From the NCBI GenBank assembly GCA_016234595.1, contig JACRBG010000051.1, positions 62,001 through 126,000 on the forward strand: 64,000 nucleotides of DNA, given 5' to 3'. Source of the DNA: Chloroflexota bacterium (lineage in GTDB: Bacteria > Chloroflexota > Anaerolineae > Aggregatilineales > J027). Every line of letters begins with the position of its first letter. Position 1 is the stretch's first letter. The notes under the pieces were generated by a model that was not told where the DNA came from, ran no database searches, and saw nothing but the letters and a program-made list of their open reading frames with translations. Shown piece by piece: positions 8,739 to 17,423 of this stretch. Position numbers and translations under genes: made by a program.

Positions 8739-9860
8739 ATGAATCCGGCAACCCGTCCCACCGAAATTAAATATTCGACCACCGAAGTGCCTGCTTTCCG
8801 CGATGAATATATTCTGGTCGTAGATGACGACTGGATGAATCGGGAAGTGATAGAAGCCTATCTGCAAACCGCAGGTTATCGGGTGATTACCGCCAATAGC
8901 GGGCCTAAAGCTCTCGAAATCGCCGCCCAAGAAATTCCTTCCTTGGTGATATTAGATGTCAATATGCCGGGGATGAATGGTTACGAATTATGTTCTCGCC
9001 TCAAAAGCAACTCGCTAACCCGTCTCACCCCGGTCATGGTTGTAACTGCCCTCGAAGCCGATCCTGACAAATTAAAAGCGATTGAAGCCGGTGCTGATGC
9101 TTTTTTGACTAAGCCATTTAATTCCCTAATTATGATGACACAGGTCAAGTCGCTTCTTCGGATACGACGACTACACGACGAGGTTGAAAGTCGTAATGCC
9201 CTGCTGCGTAAAGTCCTCAATCGGTATGTCAACGAGGATATCACCGAAATCATTTTGTCTGACCCCGACCGCCATCTCCAACTAGGCGGCGAATCCCGTA
9301 TGATTACCGTGTTTTTCGCGGATATTCGGGGCTTCACCTCTTTTTCCGAAGCACAGCCCGCCAAACAAGTAGTATCCGTCCTCAATCGCATCTTTTCCGA
9401 ATTGACCCCGATAGTTTTTAAATATCGTGGCACACTCGATAAATATGTTGGCGACGAAATTATGGGTTTTTTTGGCGCACCGGTTGCCAGTGAATCCGAC
9501 GCCATCAACGCGGTACGTATGGCGGTGGAAATGCAGGGAGTATTCACCGAACTACAACGCACCATTACCGCCCCTAGCATCAAAAATCTTGGTCTCGGTA
9601 TTGGAATTCATACCGGGGAGGCCGCTGTAGGTAATGTTGGCTCTCAACGGTTGATGAGCTACACCGTCATTGGGGATACGGTCAACACTGCCAGCCGATT
9701 GCAGCAGCAAGCACAGGGGGGGAACATCGTCATCACCGAAAGCACCTATCAACAGGTAGCGGCTCATGTCGAAGTGATAGCATTAGACCCATTACACCTT
9801 GCTGGAAAAAGTGAACCCGTCAAAGCCTATCGGTTACTCAAGCTCAAAACGACAACTTAA
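8739..9860 (+). CDS. Response regulator receiver - class III adenylate cyclase
   Basis: A 373-residue two-domain protein. Residues 22-142 form a receiver domain with acidic pocket Asp29-Asp31, phosphoacceptor Asp73 (LVILDVNMPG) and conserved Lys125 (FLTKPF). A helical linker (about 143-185) leads to a class III cyclase domain with metal-binding Asp195 (FFADIRGFTSF) and Asp239 (KYVGDEIMGFFG). Lys235 in TLDKYVGDE is the base-selecting position and points to ATP, so cAMP is the expected product. Phosphorylation by an unknown histidine kinase would control activity; none is adjacent. It lies just downstream of the sdh terminator and is likely monocistronic. The Shine-Dalgarno is weak (AGGCGA). 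Confidence 0.92.
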   Translation: MNPATRPTEIKYSTTEVPAFRDEYILVVDDDWMNREVIEAYLQTAGYRVITANSGPKALEIAAQEIPSLVILDVNMPGMNGYELCSRLKSNSLTRLTPVMVVTALEADPDKLKAIEAGADAFLTKPFNSLIMMTQVKSLLRIRRLHDEVESRNALLRKVLNRYVNEDITEIILSDPDRHLQLGGESRMITVFFADIRGFTSFSEAQPAKQVVSVLNRIFSELTPIVFKYRGTLDKYVGDEIMGFFGAPVASESDAINAVRMAVEMQGVFTELQRTITAPSIKNLGLGIGIHTGEAAVGNVGSQRLMSYTVIGDTVNTASRLQQQAQGGNIVITESTYQQVAAHVEVIALDPLHLAGKSEPVKAYRLLKLKTTT

Positions 9861-9935
9861 AAATTCAGCCAATTGTCAGGCAACTGTCAGGCGGGTATCA
9901 AGCATTTTGGCAAGTCGGCGGTTAAAATAGAGGAT

Positions 9936-10571
9936 ATGAGCAACTATTCCTATCGCCGCAATCGAGGCCCTGCCCCCATAACCGTCATGTTAATCGCCGC
10001 TGTCTTGGTGTTCGGTGGTTATATGCTATGGACAGGTTTAGTCAATTTTTTTGAAGAGGGGGGTCGCAAATCCATTGCGCAGGCAACCGAACAGGCCCAC
10101 GCCACCAGTACCGCCGAAAACCGTCCCACCTTAATTATTTTCCCCAGCTATACCCCTTTACCACCGTGTCAAATCTTTTTTGTGAATGTCTCATCGGCCA
10201 ATGTGCGAGAGTGTCCCGAATTTAGCTGCAAAGGTAAAACCATTGTCCACTATGAGGGCGAGGTTTGTGTCTATGGTCGGGCTAATGCTATTGATTTCCC
10301 CAAAGCTGATGCCCCCGAAGAATGGTTTGTGGTTAATCTAACCCCCAATGATGCCTTCCCCGATTATGGTTATATGCACGAATCGGTACTTGAGGCCCGT
10401 TATCCCACCGCTCGGCCCACCCGCACCTTTACACCCCTACCAACTATCACCTTGACGCCAACGCCACGTTATACCCAAACGCCAGTGGCCTCACCGATGA
10501 TTACCGACACCTATACGCCCTCGCCCACGATCCAAGGCCCACCTGCGACCTCAGTTGAGATCGAATTTTAA
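9936..10571 (+). CDS. Membrane-anchored SH3-like protein with Pro/Thr-rich tail
   Basis: About 211 residues. A short basic N-terminus (YSYRRNRGPAP) leads to one transmembrane helix (TVMLIAAVLVFGGYMLWTGL). An extracytoplasmic region follows with a bacterial SH3-like pattern: NVSSANVRECPEFSCKGK, a middle strand region and WFVVNLTPNDAFPDYGYMHES. The last 45 residues are a low-complexity Pro/Thr linker (TPLPTITLTPTPRYTQTP) of the kind common on envelope proteins in this phylum. I start at ATG 9936; the frame stays open to a TTG at 9873 but that would put a non-membrane tail before the anchor. SH3-like domains often bind cell-wall material. Function inferred only from architecture. Confidence 0.7.
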   Translation: MSNYSYRRNRGPAPITVMLIAAVLVFGGYMLWTGLVNFFEEGGRKSIAQATEQAHATSTAENRPTLIIFPSYTPLPPCQIFFVNVSSANVRECPEFSCKGKTIVHYEGEVCVYGRANAIDFPKADAPEEWFVVNLTPNDAFPDYGYMHESVLEARYPTARPTRTFTPLPTITLTPTPRYTQTPVASPMITDTYTPSPTIQGPPATSVEIEF

Positions 10572-10574
10572 ACA

Positions 10575-10601
10575 AAAAACGTAGCCCCTTTGGACTACGT
10601 T
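10575..10601 (-). terminator. Intrinsic terminator of the thiolase gene
   Basis: A 7-bp stem AACGTAG (10578-10584) / CTACGTT (10595-10601). Read on the minus strand it runs into TTTTTTGTTT, so it terminates the leftward thiolase gene; in the plus direction the tail is poor. Confidence 0.7.
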
Positions 10602-10630
10602 CTCGAATTTCATAGAGGTAAATCTCTGGC

Positions 10631-11812
10631 TTAATTCACATTCTCAAAAATCCCCGCCGCACCTTGACCGCCGCCAATGCACATCGTCACCATGCCATAT
10701 TTGCTGTTGCGATGTTTCATTTCGTGAATCAATTGCACGGTCAATTTTGCGCCAGTGCAACCCAAAGGATGCCCCAACGCAATCGCACCACCGTTGACAT
10801 TAACACGCTCTGGATCAAGTTCCACTTCGCGGATGACAGCCAAGGCCTGCGCCGCAAACGCCTCATTCAATTCAATCACATCAATATCGGCTAATTGCAG
10901 ACCAGTACGGTCTAATAAGCGTGGAATAGCGCGAATCGGGCCAACACCCATAATTTCAGGTCGTACCCCGGCCACATTGAATCCAACAAAACGGGCGAGG
11001 GGTTTAAGCCCCAATTTGGCGGCGGTATTGGCTTCCATAATAATCACGCCCGCTGCACCATCACTCAAGGGCGACGAGTTACCCGCCGTTACCGTGCCTT
11101 TATCCTTAAAAACAGGCTTCAATTTTGCCAAACCTTCAAGGGTGGTATCACGGCGCAGATGTTCATCAGTGTCAAATAGAATGGTGCGCTCTACACGTTC
11201 GCCATTTACATATTCGGCTTCAATAACTTCCAAAGGCACAATTTGCGATTTAAATTTTCCACCATCAATCGCCGCCGCCGCGCGTTGGTGGCTACGTACC
11301 GAGAAGGCATCTTGATCTTCGCGTGAGACGCCAAATTCAACCGACACCTGCTCGGCAGTCAGACCCATGTTCATATACACTTCAGGGCCATCCACTGCCA
11401 AGATGGGGTTGGGGCTAATGCGGAAGCCTGTCATGGGGACGAGGCTCATTGTTTCCGCGCCGCCTGCAATAATTACATCCGCGCCGTTAGCAATAATACG
11501 TTCGGCTGCTAATGCGATGGTTTGCAAGCCGCTGGAACAAAACCGATTGACCGTTTGAGCAGGCACTTCGACAGGCAGGCCCGACAAAATGCCAATGCTG
11601 CGGGCAAAATTTAACCCCTGTGCCCCCTCTGGCATAGCACATCCGATAATCACATCGTCAATCAGCATAGGGTCAAGTTTGCCCTCGGTCTGGGCCATCA
11701 ACTCCCGAATGACTGCCGCCGCCATATCATCTGAACGAAGATTGCGGGTTATGCCGCGTTTGGCCTTTCCCACAGCGGTGCGAGATGCAGCAACAATAAC
11801 AGCTTCACGCAT
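10631..11812 (-). CDS. Thiolase family acetyl-CoA C-acyltransferase
   Basis: A 393-residue thiolase, full length. It has the nucleophile Cys92 (NRFCSSGLQTIALA), the GHPLGCTGAK block near residue 350 holding the catalytic His, and the second Cys in MCIGGGQGAAGIFE near the C-terminus. Thiolases cleave 3-ketoacyl-CoA (fatty-acid beta-oxidation) or condense two acetyl-CoA. The sequence alone does not tell FadA from AtoB use, and no beta-oxidation partner lies next to it. GGGAGA precedes the ATG. It is probably transcribed alone from the promoter at 11859 and ends at the hairpin at 10575. Confidence 0.93.
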   Translation of the reverse strand: MREAVIVAASRTAVGKAKRGITRNLRSDDMAAAVIRELMAQTEGKLDPMLIDDVIIGCAMPEGAQGLNFARSIGILSGLPVEVPAQTVNRFCSSGLQTIALAAERIIANGADVIIAGGAETMSLVPMTGFRISPNPILAVDGPEVYMNMGLTAEQVSVEFGVSREDQDAFSVRSHQRAAAAIDGGKFKSQIVPLEVIEAEYVNGERVERTILFDTDEHLRRDTTLEGLAKLKPVFKDKGTVTAGNSSPLSDGAAGVIIMEANTAAKLGLKPLARFVGFNVAGVRPEIMGVGPIRAIPRLLDRTGLQLADIDVIELNEAFAAQALAVIREVELDPERVNVNGGAIALGHPLGCTGAKLTVQLIHEMKHRNSKYGMVTMCIGGGQGAAGIFENVN

Positions 11813-11858
11813 AATCTATTTTTCTCCCAAACCACAAGCTCAATAGTGATAGTGGATG

Positions 11859-11887
11859 AGTATAACGCGAATCAAATCACCATTCAA
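11859..11887 (-). promoter_or_regulatory. Sigma-70-type promoter of the thiolase gene
   Basis: On the minus strand TTGAAT (11887-11882) and TATACT (11864-11859) are separated by 17 bases, about 47 bases before the thiolase start codon. Confidence 0.55.
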
Positions 11888-11900
11888 TTTTTTCACCAAG

Positions 11901-11933
11901 AAAAAAGGGCTAATCCCTTTACAGATTAACCCC
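11901..11933 (-). terminator. Intrinsic terminator after pyrG and the small protein
   Basis: On the minus strand GGGTTAATC (11932-11924) pairs with GATTAGCCC (11915-11907) apart from one mismatch, and CTTTTTTCTT follows. It lies about 10 bases past the stop of the gene at 11943. Confidence 0.7.
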
Positions 11934-11942
11934 GTATTTCGC

Positions 11943-12149
11943 TTATTTGTAGATACCGAGTGCTGCCAATGCCGCCTCTGCCGAAATACGCTGAGGTTCT
12001 AGCCAGCCATTTTCGGTCGTCATCCGTTGTAAATGGGCGATAATCGCCGCCCGTTCTTCCTCATCGGGAAGGCTACTCATCGCTGCCAAAATACGTTGCG
12101 GTTCCCGGCTCAATATCTCGCCCCAAAACTTTTCTAGCCACTTGTCCAT
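11943..12149 (-). CDS. Small helical protein downstream of pyrG
   Basis: A 68-residue protein of unknown function. It starts 3 bases after the pyrG stop, so it is almost certainly in the same operon and translationally linked. It is helical and charged (DKWLEKFWGEILSREPQRI, EEERAAIIAHLQRM), with no membrane helix or cysteines. I cannot assign a family. Confidence 0.6.
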   Translation of the reverse strand: MDKWLEKFWGEILSREPQRILAAMSSLPDEEERAAIIAHLQRMTTENGWLEPQRISAEAALAALGIYK

Positions 12150-12152
12150 AAC

Positions 12153-13808
12153 TTAGTTCGCTACGTGGTTCTCTTTGACTTTGGACTTAGTTTTTTTCTC
12201 GTCTTTGGGTTCATCATAGTCTACGGCGGCCTTCATAAAGGCCACAAACAAGGGGTGGGGGCGATTGGGACGGCTCTGGAATTCCGGATGAAATTGGCTG
12301 CCTACCATAAACGGATGGTCTTTGATTTCCGAAATCTCAACCAAGCGGCCATCTGGGCTAAAACCACTAAATACCATGCCCGCGTTTTCAAAATCTTCGC
12401 GATAGGTGTTGTTAAATTCAAAACGATGCCGATGGCGCTCTTGAATCCGTTCCATACCATAGGCAGCCGCCGACTTTGTCCCCGCCGTCAAATCGCACGC
12501 ATACCATCCTAAGCGCATCGTGCCGCCCATTTTGGTGATACTGCGCTGGTCGGGCATTAAATCAATAACAGCGTGATCGGTCTTGTTTTCAAATTCAGAG
12601 CTATTGGCATCTTCATAACCCAAGACATGCCGGGCAAATTCGATGCACATGACTTGCATCCCCAAACACAATCCAAGATAGGGAATGTTCCGTTCACGCG
12701 CATAACGGGCCGCCATAATCTTGCCTTCGACCCCGCGTTCCCCAAATCCACCCGGAACCACAATCCCGGCCACACCTTCCAGTTGGTCAAAACCTTTGTT
12801 GCGCTCAAGGTCGCTGGAATGAATCCATTCAATTTCCAAGCGATGGTTCGTTGTGACCGCCGCATGGGTCAAGGCTTCTTTCACACTCATATAGGCGTCA
12901 TGCAGTTCGACATACTTGCCCACAATGGCAATCCGCACCGTGTCTTGGGCGCGGACCATTTTGTCAATCATGCGCCGCCATTCAGCTAAATCTGGTGGTT
13001 TGGCATCCAACTCCAAGGCCTTGACCAAATAATTACCCAATCCCGCGTCTTCAAGAATGAGTGGGATTTTGTAAAGATTATCAGTGGTTACCAATGGGAT
13101 CACCGCTTCGGGGTCAACATCGCAGGCCAGCGCGATTTTCTCGCACATCTCTTGGCTAACTTCAAAATCGGCCCGTGCAATAATGACTTGGGGTTGGATG
13201 CCAATACCACGCAGTTCCCGCACACTGTGTTGAGTCGGCTTGGTTTTTAATTCACCCGTCGCCCCAATATGGGGCAAAAAGGTGACATGCACAAACAAAG
13301 CTGAACTCCTGCCGACCTCTTTGCGGAGTTGGCGAATGGCCTCCAAAAAGGGCTGGCCTTCAATATCGCCCACTGTACCACCAACTTCAACAATGACCAC
13401 ATCTAAATCGTCATTGCGATCAACTAAATGAATCCGCCGCTTAATTTCATTGGTGATATGTGGAACGACTTGGATTGTCCCCCCTAAATAATCTCCCCGA
13501 CGCTCGGCGGCAATCACTTCACTGTAAATCTGCCCGGTAGTGACATTACAGGCACGATCTAGGTTTTCGTCGGTAAATCGTTCATAGTGACCGAGGTCAA
13601 GGTCGGTTTCAGCCCCATCCACCGTCACAAAAACTTCACCATGTTGATAAGGACTCATTGTGCCGGGGTCAACATTGAGATAGGGGTCTAGTTTTTGGAT
13701 GGCAACTTTTAGGCCGCGTGCCTTTAAAATTCGACCAATCGCTGCCGCCGTCACGCCTTTGCCGACAGAACTGACAACGCCGCCAGTACAGAAAATATAG
13801 CGGGGCAT
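12153..13808 (-). CDS. pyrG: CTP synthase
   Basis: A 551-residue enzyme making CTP from UTP, ATP and glutamine. The N-terminal synthetase domain has IFCTGGVVSSVGKG and the PYLNVDPGTMSPYQHGE region, which binds nucleotide and Mg2+. The C-terminal class I glutaminase has the nucleophile Cys in YLGLCLGMQ and the His/Glu pair in SQFHPEFQSRP. I start at ATG 13808. The frame continues to a GTG at 13829 but the ribosome site AAGGAG lies inside that extra stretch, and the family begins with MPRYIFCTGG-like sequence. A charged lysine-rich tail (EKKTKSKVKE) is present. The small gene at 11943 follows after 3 bases. Confidence 0.96.
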   Translation of the reverse strand: MPRYIFCTGGVVSSVGKGVTAAAIGRILKARGLKVAIQKLDPYLNVDPGTMSPYQHGEVFVTVDGAETDLDLGHYERFTDENLDRACNVTTGQIYSEVIAAERRGDYLGGTIQVVPHITNEIKRRIHLVDRNDDLDVVIVEVGGTVGDIEGQPFLEAIRQLRKEVGRSSALFVHVTFLPHIGATGELKTKPTQHSVRELRGIGIQPQVIIARADFEVSQEMCEKIALACDVDPEAVIPLVTTDNLYKIPLILEDAGLGNYLVKALELDAKPPDLAEWRRMIDKMVRAQDTVRIAIVGKYVELHDAYMSVKEALTHAAVTTNHRLEIEWIHSSDLERNKGFDQLEGVAGIVVPGGFGERGVEGKIMAARYARERNIPYLGLCLGMQVMCIEFARHVLGYEDANSSEFENKTDHAVIDLMPDQRSITKMGGTMRLGWYACDLTAGTKSAAAYGMERIQERHRHRFEFNNTYREDFENAGMVFSGFSPDGRLVEISEIKDHPFMVGSQFHPEFQSRPNRPHPLFVAFMKAAVDYDEPKDEKKTKSKVKENHVAN

Positions 13809-13850
13809 GGAAAATTGGAACTCCTTCACTTGCTATCGGATGATATAAAA

Positions 13851-13890
13851 GAACAACGGGGAGCATTTTTGTCGCTCCCCGTCGTGTTCG
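13851..13890 (-). terminator. Terminator of the Roadblock gene
   Basis: A perfect 9-bp stem ACGGGGAGC (13856-13864) / GCTCCCCGT (13874-13882). On the minus strand it lies just past the Roadblock gene and is followed by GTTCTTTTATA, a modest U-rich tail. It separates that gene from pyrG. Confidence 0.6.
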
Positions 13891-13988
13891 GTGCTTAAAT
13901 AACCCGCCGATTGCAGATTAACTGTTGGCAATCGTAGCGGAATCGTTGGAAATGTGGTTCCGAAAAATAATTCACTCGCAAAAAACCA

Positions 13989-14360
13989 CTAGACTAGGCT
14001 CTTCAAATCATCAGCGGCACGGCGCATATCCAAAAAGATGAGGCCGAGACGAGCATTGGCGCGAACCAGAATCGTCAAAACGGCTTCTTCACCCACCGCA
14101 CTTAGCATTACATAGCCCTTGTCGCCTTGAACAAACACGCGCTCCAGAGAGCCACGTCCCAGTTCACTTGCGATACGTTCGCCTAGTGCGAGTAGGGCCG
14201 CCGACATCGCCGATACACGGTCTTCTTCGACACCCGCAGGCAGCGCTGAGGCCATAATCAAGCCATCTACGCTGACGACTGCCGATGCTTCAATATCCGG
14301 TGTCCCCGATGCGAGGTCGCGCAGACGATCCACCATCAATTCAGTCCGCGATTTCGCCAT
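13989..14360 (-). CDS. Roadblock/LC7 (MglB-like) domain protein
   Basis: About 123 residues forming one Roadblock/LC7 domain. Visible signatures are VSVDGLIMASALP, VSAMSAALLALGERIASEL and VFVQGDKGYVMLSAVGEEA. Such proteins dimerise and regulate small Ras-like GTPases, as MglB does for MglA in bacterial polarity and motility. No MglA-type GTPase is present in the window, so the partner is elsewhere. The start at 14360 is chosen because AAGGAG lies 9 bases upstream; an upstream TTG in frame is less likely. Its own promoter (14418) and terminator (13851) suggest a single-gene unit. Confidence 0.85.
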   Translation of the reverse strand: MAKSRTELMVDRLRDLASGTPDIEASAVVSVDGLIMASALPAGVEEDRVSAMSAALLALGERIASELGRGSLERVFVQGDKGYVMLSAVGEEAVLTILVRANARLGLIFLDMRRAADDLKSLV

Positions 14361-14417
14361 CTTCAAGCGCTCCTTTCAAGTGTTGCCATCCCAGACGAGT
14401 GCGCCTAACGTCTGGTG

Positions 14418-14447
14418 ATAATAGTTGAAATTCAGGGGTAATGTCAA
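14418..14447 (-). promoter_or_regulatory. Sigma-70-type promoter of the Roadblock gene
   Basis: On the minus strand TTGACA (14447-14442) and TATTAT (14423-14418) are separated by 18 bases, about 58 bases before the Roadblock start codon. Confidence 0.6.
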
Positions 14448-14557
14448 ACTCTTCTAGAAGATAAATCTTTAAATATTGTGATTGGCACACACTATGTTAC
14501 CAAACTACGCCGTTATCAATATACCACTGAAAATAAAGTGCGGCAAGACACCAACGC

Positions 14558-14584
14558 TGTCACAATTCTCATTTTCCAATCGTC
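14558..14584 (+). promoter_or_regulatory. ECF41-type autoregulatory promoter
   Basis: TGTCACA (14558-14564), a 16-base spacer and CGTC (14581-14584) match the published consensus of promoters used by ECF41 sigma factors. The site is about 42 bases before the start codon of the ECF41-like sigma gene at 14626. The match of promoter type to sigma type makes autoregulation very likely. Confidence 0.8.
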
Positions 14585-14625
14585 TCTATAGAATAATGAG
14601 TAAAAATCATCGGAGGGTCGTCGCC

Positions 14626-15483
14626 ATGGATTCTTTTGAAAGCTATCGCCCCCTGCTTTTTTCAATTGCCTATCGAATGCTGGGCAGCGTAATGGAAGCC
14701 GAAGATATGGTGCAAGAAACCTATCTGCGCTATCAGGCCACCGCTGAAGATGTCCAATCCATCAAGCCATTTTTGACCACTGTGGTCACGCGCCTATGCC
14801 TAGATCGCTTAAAATCTGCCCAAGCTAAGCGCGAAACCTATTATGGCCCGTGGCTGCCCGAACCCTTGCCTACCCACTTAGAAAACCCCGCGACTGTTGA
14901 CCCATTAAACGTTGTCAGTCAGCACGAATCCATTTCAATGGCCTTTCTTGTCCTTCTAGAAAATCTTAACCCGGTCGAACGGGCCGTGTTTTTGCTGCGC
15001 GAGGTATTTGATTATGGCTATGATGAAATTGCCCAAATCGTAGGTAAAGAGGAAGCTGCGTGTCGCCAATTATTTCATCGGGCCAAGCAGCACCTTGCAT
15101 CCAATCGTCCCCGTTTCAAAACCAGCAAGGAAGAACACGAGCAATTGTTGGTAAAATTCATGCAGGCCGTTGGTTCAGGTAATTTGGATGATTTGATGGG
15201 CATTTTAGCCGAAAACATTACCCTGTGGTCAGATGGAGGTGGCATTGTCCAAGCAGCCCGCCTGCCCATTTTGGGTCGAGACAAAGTGGCACGGTTCGTA
15301 TTGGCGATTCAAGGCAAACAAAACTATTCAGCCGAGGTAGCCGAAATCAATGGCTGGGCTTCCATCATACTCCACGACGAAACTGGTAAATTGATTGGGG
15401 TCATTTCATTGGATGTGGGTAATTCTCAAATTCAAGCCCTGCGTTTTGTGGTCAATCCAAATAAATTGGGTCGGTTGCAATAG
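14626..15483 (+). CDS. ECF41-family RNA polymerase sigma factor with SnoaL-like C-terminal domain
   Basis: A 285-residue extracytoplasmic-function sigma factor. Residues 1-165 hold sigma2 (LLFSIAYRMLGSVMEAEDMV) and sigma4 (ERAVFLLREVFDYGYDEIA). The remaining 110 residues form a SnoaL-like domain that in ECF41 proteins controls activity in cis instead of an anti-sigma factor. ECF41 hallmarks are present: WSDGGG near residue 205 and the late NPNKL, equivalent to NPDKL. I start at ATG 14626 with GGAGG upstream; earlier in-frame starts would overlap the promoter. ECF41 genes are usually next to a carboxymuconolactone decarboxylase, oxidoreductase or epimerase gene, but none is adjacent here, so the target lies elsewhere. 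Confidence 0.9.
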   Translation: MDSFESYRPLLFSIAYRMLGSVMEAEDMVQETYLRYQATAEDVQSIKPFLTTVVTRLCLDRLKSAQAKRETYYGPWLPEPLPTHLENPATVDPLNVVSQHESISMAFLVLLENLNPVERAVFLLREVFDYGYDEIAQIVGKEEAACRQLFHRAKQHLASNRPRFKTSKEEHEQLLVKFMQAVGSGNLDDLMGILAENITLWSDGGGIVQAARLPILGRDKVARFVLAIQGKQNYSAEVAEINGWASIILHDETGKLIGVISLDVGNSQIQALRFVVNPNKLGRLQ

Positions 15484-15487
15484 AGGC

Positions 15488-16462
15488 TTAGGGAATCTTT
15501 TTGAGTAGCCACCCATAACCCTCAACAACACCTTCTTTGAGAATTTCTTCTAGTTCAGGCCGATTTTTTATCGCCTGCATCGCTTTGGGCGTTTGATAGT
15601 GGTAAAAAACATTCAATGCTGCCCTATATATGTTCCATTTTGTAGGGCTTTCATATTTCCAATCAATCTGCTTCTCCAAAAAATCTGCCAAAATATTAAC
15701 GGCCTCAGGGTGGTTGATTCTGTCAAACAAATAAGTGATATATATCCAAACCTCTGAAGAAGGCCCATGCCATCCCATGTCGAGAATTTTTGATAATGAG
15801 TTGATCATCTCCTGCTTTCTGCATTGGCTTATATCAAGAGTAGCAAGTTTGATCTCCAAAGGCATATATTTTCGGTGATAGTGGATAATAGGCAAGTCAG
15901 ACTCGTCAAACGCTGGTTTATAGATAGGTCGGCCATCATACCAATGTTCCCTGTTCAAAATAATCCTATAGAGAATTTCCTCATCTGGAAATGATGATGA
16001 CCAAAACTCACTCCATATTTGTATTCTATAGGGTAACTTTTCCTTTTTCAGTTTCAAGCGTTGACGTTCACCAGCAAGAACACCTTCAGAATAAGCATAT
16101 AAACAGAAAGCATTAATTTGGGTTATTGGGGTGTCAGAATCTAAAAGGGCCTTGACCTTCACCCAGAACTGCTCATTTGCAATACGGGCCATTGTAAGGC
16201 ACATCCACTTAAATTCCCGACTCATGGGCCGTTCAAGATACTGAAGTGCTATAGTCTGAAGGGTTGAGAGTTGAGTTTCAGTGAGTGGATAGCGAGGAAT
16301 ATATCGCCAAATCATTTCTCTGATATAGCCTGATCCCATAGTACGGGGGTGATCCATTAGGAATTTTAGGCATTCATCTAAAATCACAGGATCAGCTTGT
16401 TTTAGAGACTTTCTTAAGCTCTTGCGACTATGCAGTTCGATTTGAGGATATTTAGAATCCAT
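15488..16462 (-). CDS. Orphan protein of unknown function, AT-richer than neighbours
   Basis: A 324-residue soluble, helical protein I do not recognise. Short helical segments in series (ITQINAFCLYAYSEGVLAGE, HPEAVNILADFLEKQ, TPKAMQAIKNRPELEEI) suggest a degenerate HEAT/ARM-like solenoid. Tryptophan and tyrosine are frequent (WRYIPRYPLTE, WSEFWSSSF). The coding sequence looks clearly richer in A+T than the genes on both sides and uses rarer codons such as ATA and AGA, which would fit recent acquisition. It ends 4 bases from the convergent sigma-factor stop. No Shine-Dalgarno of normal strength is seen before the ATG. Confidence 0.65.
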   Translation of the reverse strand: MDSKYPQIELHSRKSLRKSLKQADPVILDECLKFLMDHPRTMGSGYIREMIWRYIPRYPLTETQLSTLQTIALQYLERPMSREFKWMCLTMARIANEQFWVKVKALLDSDTPITQINAFCLYAYSEGVLAGERQRLKLKKEKLPYRIQIWSEFWSSSFPDEEILYRIILNREHWYDGRPIYKPAFDESDLPIIHYHRKYMPLEIKLATLDISQCRKQEMINSLSKILDMGWHGPSSEVWIYITYLFDRINHPEAVNILADFLEKQIDWKYESPTKWNIYRAALNVFYHYQTPKAMQAIKNRPELEEILKEGVVEGYGWLLKKIP

Positions 16463-16518
16463 GTTATTGAAGGGCGAACCATCTAGGCCCGCCCCCTCTG
16501 CAATTTTTCAAACTGTTA

Positions 16519-17307
16519 CTATAAATCGTCCTCAGTCATCGGCATACCAAGGACACTCAAACCCGCATCTACATAAACCGTTTGACCTGTGACCATACGG
16601 GCCAAGTGTGACCCCATCCAGACCGCCACGTCACCCACATCATCCTGTGAGACCAATTCACGTAATGGGGCGACATCCTCGGCCAACCGATACATTTTAC
16701 GGAAACCCGCAATCCCCGCTGCTGAAAGGGTTTTGATCGGCCCTGCACTAATCGCATTAACGCGGATTTTCTTCGGGCCAAGGTCGGCGGAGAGGTAGCG
16801 CACACTGGATTCTAAAGCCGCTTTGGCAACGCCCATGACATTGTAGTGTGGCAAAACTTTTTCGGCCCCATAGTAACTTAACGCCATAATGCTGCCACCT
16901 TCGGGCATCAAGGGCACTGCTCGTTTTGACAGGGCCACTAAGCTGTAAGCCGAGGTTTCAAGGGCGGTGATAAACCCTTGGCGTGAGGTATCCACAAAAA
17001 ATCCATCAAGGTCTTCACGGGTGGCATAGGCAATTGAATGGACTAGGATATCAATTCGGCCAAAACGCTCATTTATTTTTGCAAAGGTCGCATCAAGCTC
17101 CTCATCGCTGTTGACGTTGCATTGCACCACAAAATCAACGTTAAGTGTTTCAGCCAGCGGCACCACACGCCTTTCCAACTGCTCACCTGCATAACTCAAG
17201 CCCAGCATTGCCCCTTCCCGATGAAAGGCCTGTGTAATGCCCCACGCAATTGAATTTTTGTTAGCTATCCCAAAAACAAGGGCAACTTTGCCCTCCAATA
17301 GGCCCAT
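16519..17307 (-). CDS. fabI: Enoyl-[acyl-carrier-protein] reductase (NADH), FabI type
   Basis: A 262-residue short-chain dehydrogenase of FabI type, reducing trans-2-enoyl-ACP in the last step of each round of fatty-acid elongation. Visible are the FabI-type nucleotide loop VFGIANKNSIAWGI, the first catalytic Tyr region ALSYYGAEKVLPHYNVMG, and the Tyr-x6-Lys of YNVMGVAKAALE. A substrate loop (KTLSAAGIAGFRKM) and the TGQTVYVDAGLSVLGM tail follow. I start at ATG 17307 with GGAGG five bases upstream; an in-frame ATG at 17319 has no such site. It lies divergent from rpsO. Confidence 0.95.
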   Translation of the reverse strand: MGLLEGKVALVFGIANKNSIAWGITQAFHREGAMLGLSYAGEQLERRVVPLAETLNVDFVVQCNVNSDEELDATFAKINERFGRIDILVHSIAYATREDLDGFFVDTSRQGFITALETSAYSLVALSKRAVPLMPEGGSIMALSYYGAEKVLPHYNVMGVAKAALESSVRYLSADLGPKKIRVNAISAGPIKTLSAAGIAGFRKMYRLAEDVAPLRELVSQDDVGDVAVWMGSHLARMVTGQTVYVDAGLSVLGMPMTEDDL

Positions 17308-17423
17308 AATCGCCTCCATGCTTGCACAAGTAAGTGGTTGTCAAAAAGAATAACAGCAACGGTTCAGAAAAGTCACGACCATTGTACCCGTCTTAACCAA
17401 CCCTACACAACCACAAATGCCTC

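Noticed and set aside
8981-9583. 200-residue open frame opposite the cyclase gene
   Set aside because: Fully inside the REC-cyclase gene on the other strand, with Arg/Ser-rich sequence typical of a shadow frame.
10755-11315. 186-residue open frame opposite the thiolase
   Set aside because: Lies wholly within the well-supported thiolase gene and has no ribosome site or motif.
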